Assembly: GCA_947165345.1 (NCBI GenBank)
Contig: CAMVAA010000008.1
Location: forward strand, 1 to 34,735
Reading direction: 5' to 3'
Source: an uncultured Bacteroidales bacterium
GTDB taxonomy: Bacteria; Bacteroidota; Bacteroidia; Bacteroidales; P3
Length of the DNA: 34,735 bases
The first letter of the stretch is position 1; every line of letters begins with the position of its first letter. The notes under the pieces are model-generated. The model was not told the DNA's origin, did not search any database, and was given only the letters and a program-made list of their open reading frames with translations. Below, one piece after another: positions 24,003 to 31,501 of this stretch. The position numbers and the translations under genes are program-made.

Positions 24003-25088
24003 TTACTTTCCAGCCGTCTTCCAGCTGAAGAAGACCTGCAGGCCGGCCATCTGGTAGAACTGCCAGTGGCCCCACTTGCCGATGCCGCTGAAGTCGGTGT
24101 CCCACTTCATGTTGACGGCAAAGTTGGCGGCGATATGCTCCGAGAAGCGGTAGTCGAGCTTCACCTCGAAGTCCAGGTCGGTCTCGAACGCACGTTTCTT
24201 CAGCCAGTTGTACGAGGCCAGGTCGCTCCACTGCTCTCCCGCTGCGGGCAGATACTTCGATTCGGCAGCCATCGCCGCGGCATCGCTGTTCCACGCCATG
24301 TTCGAGGGCTTCCAGTAGTCGTAGAAAATCTCGAGACGGGCATAGAGGTCGAGGCTGGGCAGGAGGTCTTTCTTCAGATACTGCGCCTTGACATAGCTAC
24401 CGAGGGCGAAGTAGGCGTGACTGAAGGTCTTGGGGTCGGTGGCGTCGAAGTCGTCGGGCTGTATGACACCGTAGGTGAGCCCTGAGGCGATAAGATCGTC
24501 GTCGTAGACGAAGGTCGTCTTGCCGGTGAGGAACGAGAGCGACACCGACCAGTCGGCGCGCTTGTGCTCGAACGAGAGAGCCGTGGTCAGATAGGCGGGA
24601 GCGAAGAAGCGCGACACCTTGGTCTCCACCTGGCTCGCACCGTATCCGGTGTACTCATAGCCGGTTCCGAACTGCGTCTTCAAGTTGGCCGTGAACGAGG
24701 CACCCCAGCCCTTGTAGGCGTTCCAAGAGATGACGCTCGTCAGGTCTATCTTATCGTTGCTCTTGCGGCGGGTCTCGAAGAGGCCTCCGGCTGCTTCGGA
24801 CGTCGAGTTGTCCAGGTCCTGCCAAGCATAGCCGTAGGCGAGGTCGGCGACGTTGTCCCACACGAACTTGGGATGCGTGTACTTGTAGTTTCCGAAGAAC
24901 GTGGCCGTCACATCGATCTGCGAGTTACCGGTCTTGGACCAGTTGTGGAACAGGAACTCGCTGGCCTTCAAGGCCGGCGTGCTCGATGTCGTCCAGCTGC
25001 CGCCGCCAAGTGTGGCGGTCTCTTCCTGCGCCATGGCCGCAGTGCACAGCACCGCAATGGCGGCGCACATAGTAATTATCTTTTTCAT
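24003..25088 (-). CDS. DUF3078 outer-membrane protein
   Basis: A 361-residue protein with a type I signal peptide (MKKIITMCAAIAVLCTAAMAQ). The rest alternates polar and aromatic residues as in beta-strands and ends in aromatic-rich VFFSW near the C-terminus. Family marks of DUF3078 are present: FHNWSKTGNSQIDVTATF, the KSNDKIDLTSVISWNAYKGW stretch, TANLKTQFGTGYEY, and SRFFAPAYLTTALSFEH. The function is unknown; a beta-barrel in the outer membrane is likely. The frame is open upstream, but that is recX in another frame. The ATG overlaps the recX stop as ATGA, so the two are translationally coupled, an odd pairing for a recombination regulator. Confidence 0.78.
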   Translation of the reverse strand: MKKIITMCAAIAVLCTAAMAQEETATLGGGSWTTSSTPALKASEFLFHNWSKTGNSQIDVTATFFGNYKYTHPKFVWDNVADLAYGYAWQDLDNSTSEAAGGLFETRRKSNDKIDLTSVISWNAYKGWGASFTANLKTQFGTGYEYTGYGASQVETKVSRFFAPAYLTTALSFEHKRADWSVSLSFLTGKTTFVYDDDLIASGLTYGVIQPDDFDATDPKTFSHAYFALGSYVKAQYLKKDLLPSLDLYARLEIFYDYWKPSNMAWNSDAAAMAAESKYLPAAGEQWSDLASYNWLKKRAFETDLDFEVKLDYRFSEHIAANFAVNMKWDTDFSGIGKWGHWQFYQMAGLQVFFSWKTAGK

Positions 25089-25573
25089 TTTCCTGCTATG
25101 TTTTTGATTGCTTGGTTTATCTCGTCGAATGTGAAGCCCCTCTGTGCCAGAAAGGCCTCCAGGCGCCGCGAGGTGTCGTCGCCGTACGTGGCTGCCAACT
25201 CGTCGCGCTTCTTGGCGGCCAGCTCGGCAAGCATGGCCATATAGGCCTCGTTGCTGACCGTCGCCATGCCGGCGTCGATGGCCTCCTTGGGCAAGCGCTT
25301 CAGCCTCAGCTGGTACAGCACCTTCTGGCGGCTCCACTGCTGGTTGGCAATCTTGCTTTCGCAGTACGTCCGCGCATATCGCAAGTCGTCAATATATCCT
25401 TCTTCACGCAGCCGCGCCACTATCGGGTCGGCATCGTCGGCATGGCAACCCCAGGTCACCAACTTCTGGCGCACTCCGCTCTCGCACTGCTCCGCCATGG
25501 CACAATAGCGACGCGCACGCTCCAAGAGGGCGTGTATCTCCTCGTCATGGCTCATTATCTTGTCTTTACGCAT
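25085..25573 (-). CDS. recX: RecA regulator RecX
   Basis: A 162-residue all-helical protein of the RecX family, which modulates RecA filaments. The three-helix repeats are visible: ARRYCAMAEQCESGVRQKLVTWG, ADPIVARLREEGYIDDLRYARTYCESKI, QWSRQKVLYQLRLKRLPKEAID, and a C-terminal TSRRLEAFLAQRGFTFDEINQAI. The start is uncertain among three in-frame Met codons (25600, 25573, 25555); the middle one lies just downstream of the -7 boxes. It is coupled to the DUF3078 gene. recA is not in the window. Confidence 0.88.
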   Translation of the reverse strand: MRKDKIMSHDEEIHALLERARRYCAMAEQCESGVRQKLVTWGCHADDADPIVARLREEGYIDDLRYARTYCESKIANQQWSRQKVLYQLRLKRLPKEAIDAGMATVSNEAYMAMLAELAAKKRDELAATYGDDTSRRLEAFLAQRGFTFDEINQAIKNIAGK

Positions 25574-25585
25574 ACTATTCTCCTG

Positions 25586-25605
25586 CAAAAGTAGTTGCAA
25601 AATTA
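25586..25605 (-). promoter_or_regulatory. -7 boxes upstream of recX
   Basis: On the minus strand two exact TAnnTTTG matches follow each other, TAATTTTG (25605-25598) and TACTTTTG (25593-25586). No TTG is seen at the right -33 distance. The bases from here to about 25770 hold small dyads but no gene. Confidence 0.45.
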
Positions 25606-25776
25606 CATAAAATATTCGATTCTAAGGGCTATAGACGAAAATATTTTTCTCCGCATAGCGGCTCTCCACCCGACCTCCCTCTCGCCGCACCTGATTAAAA
25701 GGTGTTTACACCGAAAATACGGCGAAGCCGGCGGCCTCGCGTCCGCGAACCCAGCCAGACAATCTGGCCCCATTTT

Positions 25777-25792
25777 GCAAACAAATGTTTGC
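25777..25792. promoter_or_regulatory. Dyad over the -33 element of the GT5-like gene
   Basis: gcaaaca and tgtttgc form a perfect 7-bp dyad with a 2-base spacer, covering the TTTG of the -33 element. This is a position where a repressor could compete with RNA polymerase. Confidence 0.35.
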
Positions 25793-25818
25793 CACATCGA
25801 ATTTTTTTCGTACTTTTG
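25788..25818 (+). promoter_or_regulatory. Promoter of the GT5-like/DUF4270 operon
   Basis: TTTG at 25788-25791, 19 bases, then TACTTTTG at 25811-25818: both Bacteroidetes promoter elements match with canonical spacing. The ATG at 25843 follows after a leader of about 20 bases. Confidence 0.75.
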
Positions 25819-25842
25819 CATTTTGATATATAAATACTTTTT

Positions 25843-26664
25843 ATGGGAAAAGGAAAGATATTGTTTGTCAGCCAAGAGATTATGCCTTTTTCGGACGAGA
25901 GTGAGCTTTCGATCATGGGTCGTAGTCTGCCGTCGAAAATGCAGGAGATGGGTCGCGAGACGAGGGTTTTCATGCCTCGCTTCGGCAGCATCAGCGAACG
26001 GCGGCACCAGCTGCATGAGGTCATCCGCCTCAGCGGAATGAACCTGATCGTCAACAACTGTGACCGCCAACTCATCATCAAGGTGGGCTCCATTCCGCAA
26101 GCCCGCCTGCAGGTGTACTTCATAGACAACGAAGACTATTTCGGCAGCTGCAAGACGGCGACCCTGCCCGACGGCACACTGCCCGAAAACAGCGACGAGC
26201 GGCTGCTCTTCTTCGGCCGCGGCACCCTCGAGGCTGTCCGCAAGCTCGCATGGCAGCCCCACCTCATCTGCTTCTCCGGTTGGTTCTCGGCCATGATTCC
26301 CTTCTTCTTGCGCCGCATAAACAAGGAGAACGCCTTCTTCAACGGCACCAAGATGGTCATCATGCTCATGGACGACGGCTTCTCCGGCCCTATCCCGGGC
26401 GACCTCGAACGCAAGATGAAGACCGACGGAGCCACCGCCAAGGACCTGCGCCTCTACGGTGACACCACCTACCTTGGCCTCATGAAGTCCGCCATCACAT
26501 ACTCGCACGGCGTCATCATCGGCTCGCCCAACGTGCACCCCGAACTTGTGGCCTACGCCAAAGAAAACAAGAGAACAGTGCTCGACTATATCGAAGACCG
26601 CGACGAATTCTTCACCCGCATTAACAAATTCTACGACTCCATCATCGGTCGCATCGACAACTGA
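25843..26664 (+). CDS. Short starch-synthase-like (GT5 N-terminal) protein
   Basis: A 273-residue protein matching only the N-terminal Rossmann half of ADP-glucose-type glycogen/starch synthases: ILFVSQEIMPFSDESELSIMGRSLPSKMQEMGRETRVFMPRFG, VYFIDNEDYFG, DERLLFFGRGTLEAVRKLAWQPHLICFSGWFSAMIPFFLRR. The C-terminal GT-B half with the catalytic E-x7-E is absent, and the usual KxGGL nucleotide-binding loop is replaced by SELSI. Glycogen synthesis is therefore doubtful although annotation pipelines name such proteins glycogen synthase. In Bacteroidetes this short form commonly sits beside a DUF4270 gene, as here (five-base gap), which points to a joint function that is not known. Confidence 0.8.
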   Translation: MGKGKILFVSQEIMPFSDESELSIMGRSLPSKMQEMGRETRVFMPRFGSISERRHQLHEVIRLSGMNLIVNNCDRQLIIKVGSIPQARLQVYFIDNEDYFGSCKTATLPDGTLPENSDERLLFFGRGTLEAVRKLAWQPHLICFSGWFSAMIPFFLRRINKENAFFNGTKMVIMLMDDGFSGPIPGDLERKMKTDGATAKDLRLYGDTTYLGLMKSAITYSHGVIIGSPNVHPELVAYAKENKRTVLDYIEDRDEFFTRINKFYDSIIGRIDN

Positions 26665-26668
26665 ACGT

Positions 26669-27904
26669 ATGAAAAGACTAAACATGCTGGCCCTCGCGGC
26701 CGCATTGCTCTCGGCCCTGCTGCCCTGCGGCTGCAGCGACGAAAACACAGACCTCGGATCCAGCCTCGTGGACCCCTCCACCCTGTACAACGGAAAGACG
26801 GACACCCTTTACGCCTCGGCGGCATACAGCCGCATCGACGAACCGCTCAAGACCTCGTCCTACAGCTTCGGTGTCGTGGGCAACTACTCCGACGCCACGT
26901 TTGGCAGCGTCTCCTCGGTCCTCTACACCCAAGTGGCCCTCAAACAGGCTTCCACGTCCATCAACATCGAAGAGATGACCATCGACTCGGTTGAGCTCTG
27001 CCTGGTCAACGACGGTCTGTACCCCGACTCCACGGCCACCTACAACTTCCACTTCGAGGTGATGCGGCTGGCCGAAGCCATCGTCTCGGACAGCGACTAC
27101 TACAGCAACAACGCCATCCCGGTCGACCCCTCGGCCGTCTACTTCGACGGCGTCGTCTCCGTCGGCCCCACCGACACCGTTGTCCGCCTCACCCTCGACC
27201 CCTCGGTGCAGCAGATGCTGTCCTACACCGCCACGGCAGAAGAATTCGTGAACCTCTCCCGCGGTCTCCGCATACGTATCGTCGACGACGGCAGCCAGGG
27301 CATGCTGTCCATCAACTTTGCCGCCGTCAAGACCAAGCTCGTGGCCCACTACCACCGCGGCGACAACCTCGCCGACTCCGCCTCCTACGACTTCGTCATC
27401 GGCACCGGCGCCAACCACTTCACACAGTTCACCCACGACTACAGCACCTCGGTCTTTGCCGCGTCAGACAGCATCGAGGGCAGCCAGGCCCTCTATGTCG
27501 AACCGCTTGTCGGGACCAGTGCCTACATCAGCTTCGACAGTGCCATACGGGCCTTCGCCGCCGAGCACCCCCTGGCCGTCATCCACCAGGCCCGTCTGCT
27601 GATGCCCGTAGCCTCCTCCGCCCAGCCCGCCATGCCTGACCGCATACTGGCCACCTACGACCTCGACGGCACCGAGATGGCCGTCCCCGACATGCTGCTC
27701 GACGGCTTCGACGGCACATTCCACCCCGGCGACGGCTTCTACGCCCTGCGCCTCTCGCGCCATCTGCAGCATCTGCTGCGCCAAGGGAACGACCCCGGCA
27801 TAAAACTGATACTCGACTCGCGCCGCAACTCGCCGGCACGCGTCGTCCTGGAGGGAACACGCTCCGCCAACCCGACCAAGATAGTGTTCACCTACTCCGA
27901 ATAG
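26669..27904 (+). CDS. DUF4270 lipoprotein
   Basis: A 411-residue lipoprotein. The signal MKRLNMLALAAALLSALLPCGC is followed by SDENTDLGSSLVD. The acidic residues right after the lipid-bearing Cys resemble the Bacteroidetes lipoprotein export signal, so it may face the cell surface. DUF4270 marks: LGSSLVDPS at the mature N-terminus, SYSFGVVGNYSDATFGSVSSVLYTQVAL, IDSVELCL, and repeated beta-rich segments. The function is unknown. It follows the GT5-like gene by four bases and probably shares its promoter. Confidence 0.82.
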   Translation: MKRLNMLALAAALLSALLPCGCSDENTDLGSSLVDPSTLYNGKTDTLYASAAYSRIDEPLKTSSYSFGVVGNYSDATFGSVSSVLYTQVALKQASTSINIEEMTIDSVELCLVNDGLYPDSTATYNFHFEVMRLAEAIVSDSDYYSNNAIPVDPSAVYFDGVVSVGPTDTVVRLTLDPSVQQMLSYTATAEEFVNLSRGLRIRIVDDGSQGMLSINFAAVKTKLVAHYHRGDNLADSASYDFVIGTGANHFTQFTHDYSTSVFAASDSIEGSQALYVEPLVGTSAYISFDSAIRAFAAEHPLAVIHQARLLMPVASSAQPAMPDRILATYDLDGTEMAVPDMLLDGFDGTFHPGDGFYALRLSRHLQHLLRQGNDPGIKLILDSRRNSPARVVLEGTRSANPTKIVFTYSE

Positions 27905-27933
27905 CACACACACAAACACAGCAGCACCACGAT

Positions 27934-29079
27934 ATGAAGAAATCATTCGTCATCATCATTGTCGCCGCCGCCCTCTCTACAGCCGCGTCGGCACAGACCA
28001 TCTATCGCAAAACCTTCAAAGGCACCGACCAAACCCTCGTCGAGGGGTCGCTCGACAGCGAGGGACGCCGCACCGGCAACTGGGTGTGGTACTACCCCTC
28101 CGGACGCCTCTCGCAGCAGGGCGCCTACACCGCCGGCAAGAAGAGCGGCACCTGGACCCTCTTCTACGACGACGGCAGCCGCATGGCCGAAGAGTGCCAC
28201 TCCACCGGCGTCACCCGCAGCTGGTACCGCAACGGCGACCTCAAGGACGAAGTAGCCGTCGAATACGGCAAACCCAACGGCGTCTACCGCTCCTGGTACG
28301 CCAACGGCCAGCAGGAAGAGGAGATAACCTACGTGGCCGGAAGCCGCGAAGGCGAGACCACCCAGTGGCACGAGAACGGCAAGGTACGCTTCCGTGGCGT
28401 ATACAAGAACAACGAATTGCAGGGCAAGGCCACCTGGTGGACCGACGCAGGGCGCGTGGACATGGAAGGCGACATGGTCGACGGCGAGCAGGAAGGCCCC
28501 TGGCGCTTCTACTGGCGCACCAACGGGCGCCTCGGCATCGAAGGCTCGTACTCGCACGGCAAGGAGACCGGCCTCTGGACCTACTACTACGAGACCGGCG
28601 AACGCTGGCGCTACGGCAACTACCGCAACGGCAAACGCGAAGGCCTCTGGACCACCCTCTACGAGAACGGCAACAAACTGCACGAGGGCAACTATGAAGA
28701 GGACAAGGAAGAGGGCCGCTGGACAGCCTGGTACGACGACGGCACCACCGTAGACTACTACGGCGACTTCAGCGACGGCCTGAAAGAGGGCGAGTGGCGC
28801 GGTCTCTATGACGACGGCACCGTCCGCTATATCATCCACTACTCCGCCGACATCAAGGACGGCGAGGAGGTGCGCTACTATCCCGGCGGCCAACTCGAGG
28901 TGCGCCAGAACTTCGTCCACGGAGTCCTCGACGGCCCCTACGAGCGCTACAACGAAGCCGGCGCCCTGGTCGAGAAGGGCCAGTTCGCCAAGGGCGAGAA
29001 AGAAGGGCGCTGGACCTGGTACGACGGCGGACGCGAGGCCTACCGGGCCAAGTTCAAGAAGGGAGAGCAGGTGAAATGA
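27934..29079 (+). CDS. Secreted MORN/YwqK-type repeat protein
   Basis: A 381-residue protein with a signal peptide (MKKSFVIIIVAAALSTAASAQ). Almost all the remainder is a series of about 23-residue MORN-variant repeats (pattern G-x-W-x-x-Y-x-x-x-G-x-x-x-x-x-G-x-Y-x-x-G-x-x-x-G), roughly fourteen in number, for example GLWTYYYETGERWRYGNY and GRWTAWYDDGTTVDYYGDF. Databases call such proteins YwqK-family antitoxins, but nothing here supports a toxin-antitoxin role; a periplasmic or surface beta-sheet scaffold is more likely. Its stop overlaps the Maf start as ATGA. Confidence 0.85.
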   Translation: MKKSFVIIIVAAALSTAASAQTIYRKTFKGTDQTLVEGSLDSEGRRTGNWVWYYPSGRLSQQGAYTAGKKSGTWTLFYDDGSRMAEECHSTGVTRSWYRNGDLKDEVAVEYGKPNGVYRSWYANGQQEEEITYVAGSREGETTQWHENGKVRFRGVYKNNELQGKATWWTDAGRVDMEGDMVDGEQEGPWRFYWRTNGRLGIEGSYSHGKETGLWTYYYETGERWRYGNYRNGKREGLWTTLYENGNKLHEGNYEEDKEEGRWTAWYDDGTTVDYYGDFSDGLKEGEWRGLYDDGTVRYIIHYSADIKDGEEVRYYPGGQLEVRQNFVHGVLDGPYERYNEAGALVEKGQFAKGEKEGRWTWYDGGREAYRAKFKKGEQVK

Positions 29080-29648
29080 GGCTTCTCTTAGCCTCCAAGT
29101 CGCCACGCCGCCGCCAGCTGCTCGGCGAGCTGGGCTACGAACTCCGCTTCGTCGACCTCGAGGTCAACGAGCATGTCTCCCCCACCCTACCGGCCGCCGA
29201 CGTAGCCGAACATCTGGCACGCCGCAAAGCCGACGCCTTCGACACCGCCTCCCTCGCCCCCGACGAGGTGCTCGTAACGGCCGACACGGTGGTGGTCCAC
29301 CGCGACCAGGTTCTCGGGAAACCTGCCGACCGGCAGGAGGCCATCGCGATGCTCCGCTCCCTCTCCGGCGACCGCCACACCGTATATACCGGCGTATGCC
29401 TCCGCTCACGCGGCGACTGCCAGTCCTTCACCGAACACACCGACGTCTTCTTCCGTCCGCTCTCCACGGCCGACATCGTCCACTACGTCGACACCTTCCG
29501 GCCCTACGACAAGGCCGGGGCCTACGGCATCCAGGAATGGATAGGAATGGTGGGAGTCAGCCGCATCGAGGGCTGTTTCTACAATGTCATGGGGCTTCCG
29601 CTCTCGGCTCTCTATGCGAGGCTGAGCCTCATGTCGGCATCCATGTGA
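29076..29648 (+). CDS. maf: Maf family nucleotide pyrophosphatase
   Basis: A 190-residue Maf/YhdE-type enzyme, which hydrolyses non-canonical or excess nucleoside triphosphates to monophosphates. Family motifs: LLASKSPRRRQLLGELGY at the N-terminus, VLVTADTVVVHRDQVLGKP, LSGDRHTVYTGV, and DKAGAYGIQEW with the conserved catalytic/metal region, then GVSRIEGCFYNVMGLPLSALY. Its 3' end overlaps the 3' end of recQ on the other strand by 37 bases (29612-29648). Confidence 0.93.
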   Translation: MRLLLASKSPRRRQLLGELGYELRFVDLEVNEHVSPTLPAADVAEHLARRKADAFDTASLAPDEVLVTADTVVVHRDQVLGKPADRQEAIAMLRSLSGDRHTVYTGVCLRSRGDCQSFTEHTDVFFRPLSTADIVHYVDTFRPYDKAGAYGIQEWIGMVGVSRIEGCFYNVMGLPLSALYARLSLMSASM

Positions 29649-31501
29649 AGCTCTCCGCGTTCCATCATGTCACGGAGCTGGTCCGTCAGGGTATCGTCGT
29701 CATCGGGCGCGAGCATGACCAATAGCTCCTGCACACTGAGGCGCCTTCCTGCGAGCAGACTCCTGACACGGCCTTTGAAGTCGTCCGGAGCGCCATACTT
29801 ACGGCGGCACACATCGCACACGCCGCAGTCCTCCACCCCTTCTTTCTGTCCGAAGTAGGCCAGCATCCGTCTCATACGGCAGCTCTTGTCGTCGCCGATA
29901 TACTCCGCCATGGCCTCCATCCGGTCGCGGGCGGCGCGTTTCAGGCTGTCGTAGTCCTGCTCGCCGAGGTTCAGGCTCCGCTCGTCGATACGGGCCGAGG
30001 TGAAGATAATCTGGGGGTTCTTGCTCCGCCGGTGGTATTCGACCACGTGCATCTCGTGCAGCTGACGCAGCATGGCGCCGACGTCGGCGGCGTCCGTATT
30101 GTATCGCTGGGCTATCTTGCGCTCGTCGATGGGCACGGGGGCCATGGCTATGCCGGGATACATGCGCAGGAGGGTCTGCACCAGACCGCCGAGGCGCATG
30201 TGGTTCACCTCGAAGCGGTAGAGCTCGTCGCGGCTGACGGGGATAAAGAGGGTCGAGAAGGCATCGGTCCGGTCCGGCAGGGCTATCAGCCCTGCATGCT
30301 CTATATAGCGGCACGCGCTGTAGCACTCGCGGACACTCATGTTGTAGGTGCGGCACAGTTCCTCCAAGTCGAAGTCGAAGCGGCTGTCCGCCCCGCTGCC
30401 CACCGGTATCTTGTAGTAGTTGCACAAGGCCCTGTAGACGTTGCGGATATAGCGTATCGGCGGATACTCGGCCTCCACCATCTGCTCCAGGCGTTCCCGT
30501 TCGTTGGGCGAACAAACCAGGATGGCCGCCGCCTCTTTCCCGTCGCGGCCGGCACGGCCTGTCTCCTGGTAGTAAGCCTCCAACGACTCGGGGCAGTCGG
30601 CATGAATCACAAAGCGCACGTCGCCCTTGTCGATGCCCATGCCGAAGGCGTTGGTGGCCACCATCACACGGCACTGCCCTTTCATCCATACAGACTGGCG
30701 CAGGTCGCGTTCGCGCCCTTCCAGCCCGGCGTGGTAGTATGTGGCGCCCACGCCCTCGCTTTCCAGCTGGTCGGCAATGACCTTGCAGAGGCGGCGGCTG
30801 CGCGTGTATATGATGCCGCATCCTTCGAGGCCCTTCACCATCTGCACTATCCGCAGGTTCTTGTCGCCCGTGCGGAGCACGCTGTAGTGCAGGTTGGGCC
30901 TGGAGAACGACGCCGTGTAGCGGCGCACGTCGCGCATCTGGAGCAGCCTCACTATGTCGTCCGCGACGGCTGGGGTGGCCGTGGCCGTGAGGGCTATCAG
31001 GGGCACCCGCGGTTGGTACTGCCTTATGGCGGCAATGCGCAGGTAGGGCGGTCGGAAGTCGTAGCCCCACTGCGAGACACAGTGGGCCTCGTCGACGGCG
31101 ATCAGGCCCACACGCATACGGCGGAAATGCTCTATGAAGCGCTGCTGCTCGAGCCGCTCGGGCGAGACGTAGAGGAGCTTCACCGTGCCGCTCAGGCAGT
31201 TGGTGAGCGTGGCGGACACCTCGGCCGGGGACATGCCCGACACCACACACGAGGCTTTCACCCCGCGGTCGTTCAGCTGCTGGACCTGGTCCTTCATCAG
31301 GGCAATCAGCGGGGAGACCACCAAGCAGAGCCCCTCTGCCATCAGCGCGGGGATCTGATAGCAGAGGGACTTGCCACCTCCGGTGGGCATCAGGGCGAGG
31401 GTGTCGTGCCCTGCGGCCACGGAGTCTATAATCTCTTCCTGCAGGGGGCGGAACGAGTCGTAGCCCCAATAGCGCTGCAGGAGGCTCTTCTTGTCGCTCA
31501 T
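29612..31501 (-). CDS. recQ: ATP-dependent DNA helicase RecQ
   Basis: A 629-residue superfamily 2 helicase. Numbered from the start: Walker A MPTGGGKSL near 38-46, DEAH at 137-140 within DEAHCVSQWGYDFRPPY, ALTATAT (motif III), ATNAFGMGIDKGDVRFVIH (V), YYQETGRAGRDG (VI), a zinc-binding domain with CRMRR...CGVCDVCRRK, and a winged-helix segment before it. A C-terminal helical part follows instead of a clear HRDC domain. It unwinds recombination intermediates and acts with RecF-pathway proteins. A longer open frame upstream is the shadow of the T9SS gene. The ATG overlaps that gene's TGA by one base (TGATG), so the two are coupled. Confidence 0.93.
   Translation of the reverse strand: MSDKKSLLQRYWGYDSFRPLQEEIIDSVAAGHDTLALMPTGGGKSLCYQIPALMAEGLCLVVSPLIALMKDQVQQLNDRGVKASCVVSGMSPAEVSATLTNCLSGTVKLLYVSPERLEQQRFIEHFRRMRVGLIAVDEAHCVSQWGYDFRPPYLRIAAIRQYQPRVPLIALTATATPAVADDIVRLLQMRDVRRYTASFSRPNLHYSVLRTGDKNLRIVQMVKGLEGCGIIYTRSRRLCKVIADQLESEGVGATYYHAGLEGRERDLRQSVWMKGQCRVMVATNAFGMGIDKGDVRFVIHADCPESLEAYYQETGRAGRDGKEAAAILVCSPNERERLEQMVEAEYPPIRYIRNVYRALCNYYKIPVGSGADSRFDFDLEELCRTYNMSVRECYSACRYIEHAGLIALPDRTDAFSTLFIPVSRDELYRFEVNHMRLGGLVQTLLRMYPGIAMAPVPIDERKIAQRYNTDAADVGAMLRQLHEMHVVEYHRRSKNPQIIFTSARIDERSLNLGEQDYDSLKRAARDRMEAMAEYIGDDKSCRMRRMLAYFGQKEGVEDCGVCDVCRRKYGAPDDFKGRVRSLLAGRRLSVQELLVMLAPDDDDTLTDQLRDMMERGELHMDADMRLSLA

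Noticed and set aside
27943-29106. Minus-strand open frame covering the entire MORN gene
   Set aside because: It mirrors the repeat gene, is rich in Val/Ala/Gly with no motif, and lacks a start context; it is a shadow frame of a GC-rich repeat gene.
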